A stretch of DNA of 7,318 nucleotides from Candidatus Dadabacteria bacterium (GCA_003694225.1 RFKT01000003.1:1-7318), one strand, 5' to 3'; counted from the first letter of the stretch, positions 1-6,366 are shown. Translations and numbers: made by a program. The notes: generated by a model not told the origin, from the letters alone.

Positions 1-337
1 GAATTGATGACAGGATATCCGCCTTATTCCCTAATCCCTTAATTATACAAGTTTTTCTTTTGCTTTCGCCTATTGTAAATGTTGTTTGCTTCCTTGCCTT
101 TCTCTTGGATTTTCCATACTCTGGTACTATATGCGGTTCTGGCTGATCGTGTTACGGCTGATGTTTTATTGATCGGGTGGTTTTTGGCTTGTATGAGGTG
201 GTATTGCATTTTTGCTAGATTCCCTGTAAATGCATATATCACACCCGTGTTAAGTGGCGGCGTTAAGGCTTGCCTAGCTCGGAGGTATTGAAAGAGTTTT
301 AAGAGCAATATTTATATATCATTAAGGAGAGTGAATA
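1..337. other. Upstream region of acpP with no convincing gene
   Basis: This stretch is T-rich on the + strand. Two overlapping open frames (70 aa on +, 89 aa on -) lack Shine-Dalgarno sequences and recognisable motifs, so I do not call them genes. The fatty-acid genes that often precede acpP (fabD, fabG) are not present here. The region most likely carries the acpP promoter and 5' untranslated leader. The acpP Shine-Dalgarno AAGGAG (323-328) lies 9 nt before its ATG. Confidence 0.5.
212..240 (+). promoter_or_regulatory. Candidate sigma70 promoter for acpP
   Basis: TTGCTA (212-217) and TATATC (235-240) are separated by 17 nt and each matches 4 of 6 bases of the -35 and -10 consensus. Transcription would start near 247 and leave a leader of about 90 nt before the acpP ATG. 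The match is only moderate and the region is AT-rich, so this is a suggestion rather than a firm call. Confidence 0.3.
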
Positions 338-577
338 ATGTCTGGTGATATTGCGGAGCGAGTGAAAGCTATAATAGTTGAACAGTTGGGGGTAAGCGCT
401 GATGAGGTGACACCTGAAGCTTCTTTGATTGAGGACTTAGGTGCAGACTCTTTGGATATCGTTGAGCTTATTATGGCGCTTGAGGAGGAGTATGAGATAG
501 ATATTGCCGATGAAAATGCTGAAAAGATCCAGACTGTGCAAGATGTTATCTCTTATCTTGAAGAGGTCGTAGGATAA
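338..577 (+). CDS. acpP: Acyl carrier protein
   Basis: AcpP is the small acidic cytoplasmic carrier that holds growing fatty acyl chains on a 4'-phosphopantetheine arm for the type II fatty acid synthase enzymes and for lipid A and phospholipid acylation. The 79-residue product has the normal family length. It contains the conserved GADSLD motif with the pantetheine-accepting serine at residue 38. The acidic helix after the serine ([13 protein letters not shown]) is the usual partner-binding helix II. A good Shine-Dalgarno AAGGAG sits 9 nt before the ATG. The gene appears to stand alone: 337 nt without a clear gene lie upstream and an intrinsic terminator lies 23 nt downstream. In many delta-proteobacteria fabF directly follows acpP; here the next gene is glyA. 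Confidence 0.97.
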   Translation: MSGDIAERVKAIIVEQLGVSADEVTPEASLIEDLGADSLDIVELIMALEEEYEIDIADENAEKIQTVQDVISYLEEVVG

Positions 578-600
578 TTTCTTTTTGATAGATTCTCTAT

Positions 601-630
601 TCAGCCTGCCTTTCTGTGCGGGCTGATTTT
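601..630 (+). terminator. Intrinsic terminator after acpP
   Basis: Bases 601-609 (TCAGCCTGC) pair with 618-626 (GCGGGCTGA) to form a 9-bp stem with one G-U pair and an 8-nt loop. TTTT follows at 627-630. The hairpin lies 23 nt after the acpP stop, which fits rho-independent termination of acpP transcription. Confidence 0.75.
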
Positions 631-705
631 GTATATGTCCTATATTTTATCCCCGATTTGCCTCCCAAACTGGCATTTAGCTGAGGTAATGTGTAATACT
701 TATGT

Positions 706-727
706 GAAGCCTCCGGAAGGGGGCTTT
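706..727 (+). terminator. GGAA-tetraloop hairpin before glyA
   Basis: AAGCCTCC (707-714) pairs with GGGGGCTT (719-726), one pair being G-U, around a GGAA tetraloop (715-718). A G-U pair at 706/727 can extend the stem. A weak U-tract (TTTCTT, 725-730) follows. It could be a second terminator behind acpP or a stable structure in the glyA leader. I saw no known riboswitch core around it. Confidence 0.4.
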
Positions 728-763
728 CTTCAGGTGAACTGATTTTTTGGCGGGTATTTTGTT

Positions 764-2023
764 ATGGTATGCACTAATGAGCTAACTGAGGTAGATCCGG
801 AGATCTCGAGACTTTTACGTTTAGAGACAGAGAGGCAGGAGTACTGCCTTGAGATGATTCCGAGTGAAAACTTTGTAAGCGAAGCCGTTTTGGAGGCTAT
901 AGGCAGTGTTGCCACCAACAAATATGCGGAGGGGCTTCCATCTAAGAGGTACTACGGAGGCTGTGAGTGGGTAGATGAGATTGAGAGGCTTGCTCGGAGC
1001 CGGGCAAAGGAGCTGTTTGGATGTGAGTATGTAAATGTACAGCCCCATTCTGGAGCGCAGGCAAATCAGGCAGTGTTTGAGGCTGTGTGCGAGCCGGGTG
1101 ACACTGTTATGGGGATGCGGTTGGATATGGGGGGGCACCTTACGCACGGAAGCCCTGTGAATTTTTCCGGCAAGCACTATAACGTAGTTGCTTATGGGGT
1201 AGATAGGGAAACTCACCTGATAGTAGAGGATGAGGTAAGGGAGCTTGCGCTAAAACACAAACCGAAGATGATAATATGCGGAGCATCTGCGTACTCTCGC
1301 AAGATCGATTTTGAGATGTTCCGCAGGGTTGCCGATGAGGTGGGGGCGGTTTTGGTGGCTGACATCGCCCACTATGCAGGCCTTGTAGCGGCTGGGGAGT
1401 ATCCTTCTCCCGTTCCCTATTGCGATATTGTCACTACCACTACACATAAAACCTTGCGGGGGCCGCGTGCAGGGATGGTGATGGCGAGGAAGAGTTATTC
1501 TAAAGCTATAAACAAGGCGATCTTTCCAGGCCTTCAGGGAGGCCCCCACATGCACATTATTGCTGCAAAGGCTGTAGCCTTTTATGAAGCGCTTCAGCCG
1601 TCATTTAAGGACTATGCTAAGGCAGTGATAAGAAACGCGAGGGTTTTAAGCGACTCTCTTATAGAAAGAGGCCTCTCTGTCGTATCAGGCGGCACTGACA
1701 GCCACCTCTTGTTGGTGGATCTGAGGGAGTCCGGCGTTACGGGGAAGGAAGCGGAAGCAGTGCTTGAGTCTGTGGGAATAACGGTGAACAAAAACGGAAT
1801 TCCGTTCGACCCCGAGCCCCCTACTGTTACAAGCGGGATTCGGCTTGGCACTCCTGCGCTTACTACCAGAGGCATGGGCGAGGAAGAGATGCGACAGATT
1901 GCAGAGTGGATCTCTGATTCCCTTAAAAATCGCGACAATGCCGCACGATTAGAAGAGATAAGGGAAGGCGTAAGGGAAATGTGCAAAAATTTCCCGCTAT
2001 ATCGCCACAGATTAGGTGAATGA
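764..2023 (+). CDS. glyA: Serine hydroxymethyltransferase
   Basis: This cytoplasmic PLP enzyme interconverts serine plus tetrahydrofolate with glycine plus 5,10-methylene-tetrahydrofolate and is the main source of one-carbon units. The 419-aa product has the family's usual length. Clear motifs are PSENFVS (residues 33-39), [15 protein letters not shown] (52-66), QPHSGAQAN (93-101), [15 protein letters not shown] (123-137), ADIAHYAGL (199-207, with Asp200 and His203 near PLP), [12 protein letters not shown] with the PLP lysine at 229, FPGLQGGPH (254-262) and [14 protein letters not shown] (357-370). The ATG is preceded by an in-frame stop at 740-742 and only a weak purine-rich site (GGCGGG, 749-754). 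Its stop overlaps the first possible nrdR frame (ATGA, 2020-2023), so glyA and nrdR are probably co-transcribed. The glyA-nrdR-rib-nusB arrangement is common in Proteobacteria. Confidence 0.98.
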   Translation: MVCTNELTEVDPEISRLLRLETERQEYCLEMIPSENFVSEAVLEAIGSVATNKYAEGLPSKRYYGGCEWVDEIERLARSRAKELFGCEYVNVQPHSGAQANQAVFEAVCEPGDTVMGMRLDMGGHLTHGSPVNFSGKHYNVVAYGVDRETHLIVEDEVRELALKHKPKMIICGASAYSRKIDFEMFRRVADEVGAVLVADIAHYAGLVAAGEYPSPVPYCDIVTTTTHKTLRGPRAGMVMARKSYSKAINKAIFPGLQGGPHMHIIAAKAVAFYEALQPSFKDYAKAVIRNARVLSDSLIERGLSVVSGGTDSHLLLVDLRESGVTGKEAEAVLESVGITVNKNGIPFDPEPPTVTSGIRLGTPALTTRGMGEEEMRQIAEWISDSLKNRDNAARLEEIREGVREMCKNFPLYRHRLGE

Positions 2024-2038
2024 CATTTTGCCGGCTGA

Positions 2039-2044
2039 GTGGAG
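2039..2044 (+). promoter_or_regulatory. Ribosome binding site fixing the nrdR start
   Basis: GTGGAG lies 8 nt upstream of the ATG at 2053. It supports that ATG over the in-frame ATG at 2020, because only the shorter form begins with the invariant NrdR N-terminus MxCPxC. Confidence 0.6.
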
Positions 2045-2052
2045 TTTGTACT

Positions 2053-2514
2053 ATGAAGTGCCCTTTATGTGGATGTGAGAGATCTAATGTTATAGATTCC
2101 CGCAGCAGTCCTGAGATGATCCGGCGGAGGAGGGTTTGTGCTGAGTGTGACCACAGATTTACGACCTATGAGCGGGTGGAATATGTAGCGCCGATGATAA
2201 TTAAGAAGGATGGGAGAAGGGAGGAGTTTGATAGGAATAAGATCAGAGCTGGCATCATCAAGGCGTGTGAAAAGCGTCCTGTCAGCATGGATGTAATTGA
2301 CAGCGTAGTTGCGATGGTTGAAGCAAAGGTAAATCAAAGCGACAAAAAGGAGATATCGAGCCTTACTATCGGTGAGCATGTTATGCACGCTTTGAGGGAT
2401 ATAGATCAGGTGGCTTATGTAAGGTTTGCTTCTGTATACAGGGAGTTTTCTGACATAAGCCAGTTTATGGAAACGCTTCAGGGGTTGTTGGAGCCTGGAA
2501 AGGAGCGTCATTAA
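2053..2514 (+). CDS. nrdR: Transcriptional repressor NrdR
   Basis: NrdR is a nucleotide-sensing repressor of ribonucleotide reductase operons that binds paired NrdR boxes. The 153-aa product has a zinc ribbon with Cys3, Cys6, Cys29 and Cys32, the DNA-contacting RRRR stretch (24-27) and FTTYERVE. An ATP-cone domain follows from about residue 46 (MIIKKDGRREEFDRNKI...). The start at 2053 is chosen because NrdR proteins begin MxCPxC; the in-frame ATG at 2020 would add 11 unrelated residues and overlap the glyA stop. The loop between the two Cys pairs is two residues shorter than in E. coli NrdR (Cys31/Cys34 there). No ribonucleotide reductase gene is present in the window, so its targets lie elsewhere. 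Linkage to glyA and rib genes is a conserved neighbourhood and need not be functional. Confidence 0.95.
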   Translation: MKCPLCGCERSNVIDSRSSPEMIRRRRVCAECDHRFTTYERVEYVAPMIIKKDGRREEFDRNKIRAGIIKACEKRPVSMDVIDSVVAMVEAKVNQSDKKEISSLTIGEHVMHALRDIDQVAYVRFASVYREFSDISQFMETLQGLLEPGKERH

Positions 2515-2531
2515 GTTTTGCGCGGGTGGTT

Positions 2532-3182
2532 ATGTTTTCCGGGATAGTTGAGGAGTCAGCGTGCGTAGAATCGGTAAGGGAGCTTCAGTTTATGAGGCGC
2601 ATAACAGTGAGGAGCCCTATTGCCGCCAGATCTTCTGTGGGAGATTCAATCTGCGTTGATGGGGTGTGTCTGACTGTTGCGTCTCTCTCTGGTGAAAAAA
2701 TCGGATTTGATGTGGGAGTAGAGACATTAAGGAGAACTACTCTGGGAAGCATCAAGAGAGGGGATCTGGTGCATTTAGAGCAGGCGCTAAAGGTTGGCGA
2801 CAAGGTATCTGGGCACTTCGTTACAGGCCATGTAGATTGCGTCTCTGAGCTTTTATCGCGTGTCTCTGAGGGGGAGAACCTAAAGCTTGTCTGGTCAATT
2901 CCAAAGGAGGTAAGGGGGTTGATTGCGCATAAAGGATCTGTGGCGTTAGCCGGAGTATCCCTGACTACGTGTGAGGTTACACCGTCTGATTTTGCAGTTT
3001 ATTTGATCCCTCATACTTTGGAAGTAACAAAGTTTTCTTCGATGAATGTAGGCTCAAGGGCAAATCTTGAGGTTGATATATTGGCGCGGTATGTGTTCTC
3101 TCTCCTTTCTGTTGAGGCGGTGGATAAAAAGGGGGATATTACTATTGATATGTTAAAGAAGTGTGGATTTTACTGTGACTGA
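2532..3182 (+). CDS. ribE: Riboflavin synthase, alpha chain
   Basis: RibE dismutates two molecules of 6,7-dimethyl-8-ribityllumazine to riboflavin and a pyrimidinedione, which RibH reuses. The 216-aa product has the two tandem lumazine-binding beta-barrels of the family. The N-terminal barrel starts MFSGIVE and carries VDGVCLTV (residues 42-49, Cys46). The barrel junction includes GHFVTGHVD (94-102), and the C-terminal barrel includes LIPHTLEVT (158-166). The ATG at 2532 is preferred over the in-frame GTG at 2526 because the family begins MF(T/S)GI and Phe2 takes part in catalysis. In the C-terminal barrel the usual DGxSLT reads AGVSLT: Ala140 replaces the Asp equivalent to E. coli Asp143 (GCC codon at 2949-2951). 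The gene begins 17 nt after nrdR. The usual ribD is missing from this position. Confidence 0.95.
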   Translation: MFSGIVEESACVESVRELQFMRRITVRSPIAARSSVGDSICVDGVCLTVASLSGEKIGFDVGVETLRRTTLGSIKRGDLVHLEQALKVGDKVSGHFVTGHVDCVSELLSRVSEGENLKLVWSIPKEVRGLIAHKGSVALAGVSLTTCEVTPSDFAVYLIPHTLEVTKFSSMNVGSRANLEVDILARYVFSLLSVEAVDKKGDITIDMLKKCGFYCD

Positions 3183-3183
3183 T

Positions 3184-4392
3184 ATGGAAAGAGGCCTAAA
3201 CCTGTCACCTATTTCAGAAGTAATCTCAGACTTTAAAAGTGGCCGGATGGTTATCCTTGTAGATGATAAGGACAGGGAAAACGAAGGCGATCTTGTTGTG
3301 GCAACTGAGCTTGCTCAAGTAGAGCACATCGCATTTATGATGAGGGAGGGAAGGGGGCTTATATGCGTCTCTGTAGATGTGCAGGTATCAGAAAGGCTTC
3401 AGCTTTTGCCCCAAGTTGAGACGAATAATTCAAAATTCTCCACTCCTTTTGCGGTAAGTTTAGATCACAGAGATGTTGCCCTTTCGGGCGTAACGGCAAA
3501 ATCTAGGCTTTATACTATGCAAAGGTTGGTTGATCCCTCAAGTGTAAGTGAGGATTTTGTCACTCCCGGCCATGTGTTTCCCCTTGTAGCCAACCCATCT
3601 GGTGTATTGGGGCGGCGGGGGCAGACAGAGGGCTCCTATGACTTGGCTAGGCTCTGCGGTTTAGTTCCTTCTGGCATTATCTGTGAGATCTTAAATCCTG
3701 ATGGGACGATGATGCGCGGAAGTGATTTGGCTAAATTTGCGGAGCGCCATAAATTAAAGATTACCTCTATAGAAGAGATAAAGAGATATCGTGTAGAGGA
3801 AGAGATAATTGTCAGAAAAGTAGCGGAGGCTGAATATGAGACTGAGTACGGTGTTTTTAATGTGCACGTCTTTTCAAATGATGTAGATGGCAAGGAGCAT
3901 CTTGTTCTTGTCAATGGCAGTCCTGACAATAGCGGCAAAGAGCCTATTGTCCGTATCCACTCTGAGTGCCTTACGGGAGATGTTTTTGAAAGCATGAGGT
4001 GTGACTGTGGCTATCAACTAAATGCCTCTCTTAGGATAATTGCGGAGCGCGGCTGTGGAGCGCTTTTATATCTTAGGCAGGAGGGGCGCGGCATAGGGCT
4101 TACGAACAAGGTCAAGGCTTACCATTTGCAGGACAGGGGCAGGGATACGGTTGAAGCAAACGTTGAGCTTGGCTTTAAGCCTGATGAGAGGGACTTTACT
4201 GTGGCGGCTAAGATACTCTCTGTGCTTGGCCTAACGGAGATAGAGCTCCTTACGAATAATCCAAATAAGATTAAGATATTGGAGAAAAACGGCATAACTG
4301 TCTTGAAGAGACATCCGCTGATTATCCCGGACGATACCCATTGCAGGGAGTATCTTCGAACTAAGAAGCTGAAATTAGGGCATTTTCTATAG
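3184..4392 (+). CDS. ribBA: Bifunctional DHBP synthase / GTP cyclohydrolase II
   Basis: The N-terminal RibB domain (about residues 1-205) makes 3,4-dihydroxy-2-butanone 4-phosphate from ribulose 5-phosphate. The C-terminal RibA domain (about 210-402) opens GTP, the first purine-side step of riboflavin synthesis. RibB motifs include DDKDRENEGDLV (27-38, with acidic residues E32, E34, D36), TPGHVFPL (127-134) and CEILN (E168). However, the metal-binding GHTE histidine is Gln147, and the normal GVTTG(V/I)SAxDR loop reads VALSGVTAKSR (98-108). The RibA domain looks fully intact: RIHSECLTGD, zinc ligands C262, C273 and C275, YLRQEGRGIGL (296-306), DTVEANVELGF and LTNNPNKI. The chosen ATG is one base after the ribE stop, suggesting translational coupling. 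In-frame GTG codons at 3163 and 3175 are alternative starts that overlap ribE, and no start has a strong Shine-Dalgarno. Confidence 0.95.
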   Translation: MERGLNLSPISEVISDFKSGRMVILVDDKDRENEGDLVVATELAQVEHIAFMMREGRGLICVSVDVQVSERLQLLPQVETNNSKFSTPFAVSLDHRDVALSGVTAKSRLYTMQRLVDPSSVSEDFVTPGHVFPLVANPSGVLGRRGQTEGSYDLARLCGLVPSGIICEILNPDGTMMRGSDLAKFAERHKLKITSIEEIKRYRVEEEIIVRKVAEAEYETEYGVFNVHVFSNDVDGKEHLVLVNGSPDNSGKEPIVRIHSECLTGDVFESMRCDCGYQLNASLRIIAERGCGALLYLRQEGRGIGLTNKVKAYHLQDRGRDTVEANVELGFKPDERDFTVAAKILSVLGLTEIELLTNNPNKIKILEKNGITVLKRHPLIIPDDTHCREYLRTKKLKLGHFL

Positions 4393-4476
4393 ATCAATTT
4401 TTGTTTTAATCCTTAAGCCTTGCTTTTCCGAATAAATTGCCTTTTCCAGACAGATTGTATCTCCTAAAATGGTTTC

Positions 4477-4525
4477 AAAGGGTGGATTAGGTTGGAATTA
4501 CAGTGTAAAATCAATCTCCCTTTTT
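4477..4525 (+). terminator. Terminator-like hairpin or attenuator upstream of ribH
   Basis: AAAGGG (4477-4482) pairs with CCCTTT (4518-4523), and GATT (4485-4488) pairs with AATC (4513-4516). This gives about 10 bp with a small internal loop and a run of five T (4521-4525). The 24-nt loop includes an 11-bp perfect dyad, TTACAGTGTAA (4498-4508). It may end the glyA-ribBA transcript. A competing helix (4492-4497 with 4527-4532) raises the possibility of conditional termination. Confidence 0.4.
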
Positions 4526-4560
4526 GTTCCAATTATCTTCTAGGTTACAAGGAAGCTGGT

Positions 4561-4569
4561 TGGTAGAAT
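4561..4569 (+). promoter_or_regulatory. Possible extended -10 promoter for ribH-nusB
   Basis: TGGTAGAAT fits the extended -10 form TG-N-TATAAT with one mismatch in the hexamer. The -35 region 17 nt upstream (TAGGTT, 4541-4546) is poor. Transcription would start near 4576, leaving a leader of about 45 nt before ribH. The position just after the terminator-like hairpin fits a separate ribH-nusB unit. Confidence 0.3.
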
Positions 4570-4620
4570 AACTGTTAGAGGAGAGAGGGGGTATCTGTTA
4601 TTTGAAGACGCTGGGGAGCT

Positions 4621-5136
4621 ATGTCTAAGAAAGTAGAGGGGAAGCTTACGGCTGAAGGTCTTAAGTTTGGCCTTGTGGTTTCCCGCTTTAATAGCTTTGT
4701 CACCGATCATCTTTTAAGCGGCGCTGTTGATACCATTTTGCGCCATGGGGGAAATGAAGAAAACATTCAGATTGTCTATGTTCCTGGAAGTTTTGAGATT
4801 CCTTTAGCAAGCCGTGCTATTGCATCTAAAGTCGATGCTGTCATTGCGCTAGGTGCTGTCATCAGGGGTGCTACTCCCCATTTTGATTATGTATGCAAGG
4901 AGGTTTCCGCCGGTGTGGCTAAAGTCTCGCTTGAGGTGGGAAAGCCTGTTATCTTTGGTGTTATAACTGCTGATACAATAGAGCAGGCGATTGAACGGAG
5001 CGGAACTAAAGCCGGCAACAAGGGGTCTGATGCCGCTTTGGCTGCGATAGAGATGGCGAATCTTATGGCTCAGCTTCGCTGCGCCTCAGACTCTGATAGT
5101 GTAGCCGATTCAAAGGTAAAGAAGATGGCTGTATAG
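4621..5136 (+). CDS. ribH: 6,7-dimethyl-8-ribityllumazine synthase
   Basis: RibH condenses 5-amino-6-ribitylaminouracil with DHBP to form 6,7-dimethyl-8-ribityllumazine, the penultimate step of riboflavin synthesis. Family members usually assemble as pentamers or icosahedral 60-mers in the cytoplasm. The 171-aa product has RFN (residues 22-24), VPGSFEIP (54-61), [16 protein letters not shown] (76-91) with catalytic His87, [13 protein letters not shown] (116-128) with the phosphate-binding Arg126, and KAGNKG (130-135). It is slightly longer than the common length of about 155 because of a polar C-terminal tail of roughly 17 residues. An in-frame stop at 4603-4605 excludes a longer N-terminus. 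A GGGGAG sits only 2 nt before the ATG, an unusually tight spacing. nusB follows after 47 nt. Confidence 0.97.
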   Translation: MSKKVEGKLTAEGLKFGLVVSRFNSFVTDHLLSGAVDTILRHGGNEENIQIVYVPGSFEIPLASRAIASKVDAVIALGAVIRGATPHFDYVCKEVSAGVAKVSLEVGKPVIFGVITADTIEQAIERSGTKAGNKGSDAALAAIEMANLMAQLRCASDSDSVADSKVKKMAV

Positions 5137-5183
5137 AGTTTTGGAGTAGTTGTGGTAATTGTTGCAGTGTTACAGAGGCGGTT

Positions 5184-5645
5184 ATGGTAACGAGAAGATT
5201 AGGCAGGGAGTTTGCGTTGCAGGCCTTATACCAGTGCGATGCTCTTGGTGAGATGCATAAAGGCTGCATCGAGTGGTATTACGAAGCTTTTCATGCAACT
5301 AAACTTGAGGAGGATCTAGAGTTTTCTAAGAGTGTAGCGTTTGGGGTGATTGAAAATCTTCAAAGGATAGATGAGTTAATCACGGCGGCTTCTCATCATT
5401 GGACGATAGACAGGATGTCTCGGGTTGACCGCAATATTTTAAGGATAGGGGTTTTTGAGATTGCCTATAGAGACGATATTCCACACAGTGTAAGCATTAA
5501 TGAGGCTATAGAGATAGCAAAGCGTTATGCCGCCGAAGACACGCCTATGTTTGTAAATGGGGTTTTAGATCGCGTTGCTTCTGATCTTGCGGCTGCTCCA
5601 TGTACGGCAAATATCTTACCTTTTAAGAAGGTAATGAACGACTGA
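5184..5645 (+). CDS. nusB: Transcription antitermination factor NusB
   Basis: NusB pairs with ribosomal protein S10 (NusE) on boxA RNA and supports processive transcription of rRNA operons. The 153-aa all-helical product has the typical N-terminal pattern RRLGREFALQALYQ (residues 4-17), the central WTIDRMSRVDRNILRIGVFEI, and the C-terminal signature SVSINEAIEIAKRYAAEDTPMFVNGVLD. An AGAGG Shine-Dalgarno (5174-5178) lies 5 nt before the ATG. It is the last gene of the block, 47 nt after ribH; ribH-nusB adjacency is widely conserved. I found no convincing intrinsic terminator directly after it. Confidence 0.96.
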   Translation: MVTRRLGREFALQALYQCDALGEMHKGCIEWYYEAFHATKLEEDLEFSKSVAFGVIENLQRIDELITAASHHWTIDRMSRVDRNILRIGVFEIAYRDDIPHSVSINEAIEIAKRYAAEDTPMFVNGVLDRVASDLAAAPCTANILPFKKVMND

Positions 5646-5732
5646 CGCGAAATTCATCCTTAAAAATGCCATTTCATTGATTACTAGCCTTTGGTGTCTG
5701 CCCCATAAAGTGGTGCTCTTCATAAAAAACAG

Positions 5733-5761
5733 TTTACATAGGTTATTTGGCGGATTAGAAT
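5733..5761 (+). promoter_or_regulatory. Sigma70-type promoter of the exported-protein gene
   Basis: TTTACA (5733-5738) and TAGAAT (5756-5761) each match 5 of 6 consensus bases with an ideal 17-nt spacer. Transcription would start near 5768, about 50 nt before the ATG at 5819. This is the best-formed promoter in the window and suggests the downstream gene is expressed apart from the ribH-nusB unit. Confidence 0.6.
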
Positions 5762-5806
5762 TTGCTCTGCCGAGATGACTAAACTTTGGGTGTGAACTGT
5801 TTGTGT

Positions 5807-5812
5807 AGGAGG
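5807..5812 (+). promoter_or_regulatory. Ribosome binding site fixing the start at 5819
   Basis: A perfect AGGAGG lies 6 nt before the ATG at 5819. It rules out the in-frame TTG at 5786, which would also put 11 residues ahead of the signal peptide. Confidence 0.8.
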
Positions 5813-5818
5813 GTAGAT

Positions 5819-6229
5819 ATGAAGATTAAAGGGAGGCTATTTGCGGCTATAGCGGTGGTTTTTTGTGTTTCTATCTTTTGTGAGGCTTTAGCGAGTGCTC
5901 AGACCATATCTGGTTGTTTGTATCAGATAAAGGGACGGGGAAGATGGGCAAGGTGGGCTAAATACTTTGGTGGCGCTACTGTTACTGTCTATCTCTCTAA
6001 TTCCGACACAGTGTTGACTGATACTACTACATCATCGGACAATTGTTATTCTATTTCGGTTTCATCGGGCCAGACTCCGTATCTGCTCGAGGTGCTTTTC
6101 CCCATTAAGGGGCGGATATCCGGTTTGACCTTTAATGTCACACGTCAGCGGCTCCTCCCCCAAAATACGGCTAACATCTCTACTCTTACGTACGACTTTG
6201 TTGCGCCAAACAGCAGACGATTCAAGTAG
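5819..6229 (+). CDS. Small exported protein with predicted beta-sandwich
   Basis: I do not recognise a named family. The 136-aa product begins with a clear Sec signal peptide: basic MKIKGR, a hydrophobic core (about residues 7-21), and an ASA cleavage site giving a mature protein from about Gln28. The mature part follows the pattern of carboxypeptidase-regulatory-like or Cna-B-like beta-sandwich domains: ISGCLY at its start, GGATVTVYL (51-59), the threonine-rich TDTTTSSDNCYSISV (67-81), then GQTPYLLEV (84-92). Between the first strands lies a basic, tryptophan-containing insert (KGRGRWARWAKYF, 38-50). Cys33 and Cys76 could form a disulphide. It is monocistronic, with its own promoter and a strong Shine-Dalgarno, and converges with cas1. 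Role unknown; a cell-surface or periplasmic binding or structural role is only an inference. Confidence 0.7.
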   Translation: MKIKGRLFAAIAVVFCVSIFCEALASAQTISGCLYQIKGRGRWARWAKYFGGATVTVYLSNSDTVLTDTTTSSDNCYSISVSSGQTPYLLEVLFPIKGRISGLTFNVTRQRLLPQNTANISTLTYDFVAPNSRRFK

Positions 6230-6267
6230 AGCTGCTTGGGGCAAGAGATCTGCTGCCTATGTGGAAC

Positions 6268-6284
6268 GCAGGCATCTTGCCTGC
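6268..6284. repeat. REP-like palindrome between convergent genes
   Basis: GCAGGCA (6268-6274) and TGCCTGC (6278-6284) form a perfect 7-bp stem with a TCT loop. It lies between the stop of the exported-protein gene and the stop of cas1. There is no T-run on either side, so it is not a canonical intrinsic terminator. The form resembles small dispersed intergenic palindromes of the REP type, but no second copy is seen in this window. Confidence 0.45.
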
Positions 6285-6337
6285 ATGGGGATGGTACTGG
6301 GTTCCGGTAGGTGCAGGGTTGGTGATCAGAAAAGTTT

Positions 6338-6366
6338 TATACAGCGGTCTTGTTGGGAAGTATAAT
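6338..6366 (+). promoter_or_regulatory. Candidate promoter antisense to cas1
   Basis: TATACA (6338-6343, 4 of 6) and a perfect TATAAT (6361-6366) are spaced by exactly 17 nt. Transcription would begin near 6373 and run antisense through the 3' end of cas1. No coding region with a ribosome binding site follows on the + strand, so any product would be a noncoding or antisense RNA. Confidence 0.4.

Larger units (their letters stand above)
4393..4620 (+). other. Gap between ribBA and ribH holding leader elements
   Basis: This 228-nt gap interrupts an otherwise tightly packed gene block. It contains a terminator-like hairpin with a T-run, an 11-bp dyad, a possible extended -10 promoter and purine-rich stretches. 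I see no conserved FMN riboswitch core. A 24-codon frame inside it (4469-4543) has no ribosome binding site and is not called. Confidence 0.6.

Noticed and set aside
39..308. Overlapping open frames on both strands upstream of acpP (39-308 on -, 79-291 on +)
   Set aside because: Neither has a ribosome binding site or a recognisable motif; the + frame is hydrophobic mainly because the region is T-rich.
288..318. TTGAAA plus TATATA as an acpP promoter
   Set aside because: The spacer would be 19 nt and transcription would start inside the Shine-Dalgarno, leaving no usable leader.
3811..4392. RibBX-type decay of the GTP cyclohydrolase II domain
   Set aside because: The zinc cysteines, the RQEGRGIGL motif and the LTNNPNKI motif are all intact; the oddity is in the other domain.
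4469..4543. 24-codon frame in the ribH leader as a leader peptide
   Set aside because: There is no Shine-Dalgarno before its ATG (CTCCT lies there instead) and no run of regulatory codons.
4393..4620. FMN riboswitch before ribH
   Set aside because: I looked for the conserved purine-rich RFN core elements and did not find them here or before ribE.
5646..5732. Intrinsic terminator after nusB
   Set aside because: The only hairpins I could draw have long loops or mismatched stems and no T-run.
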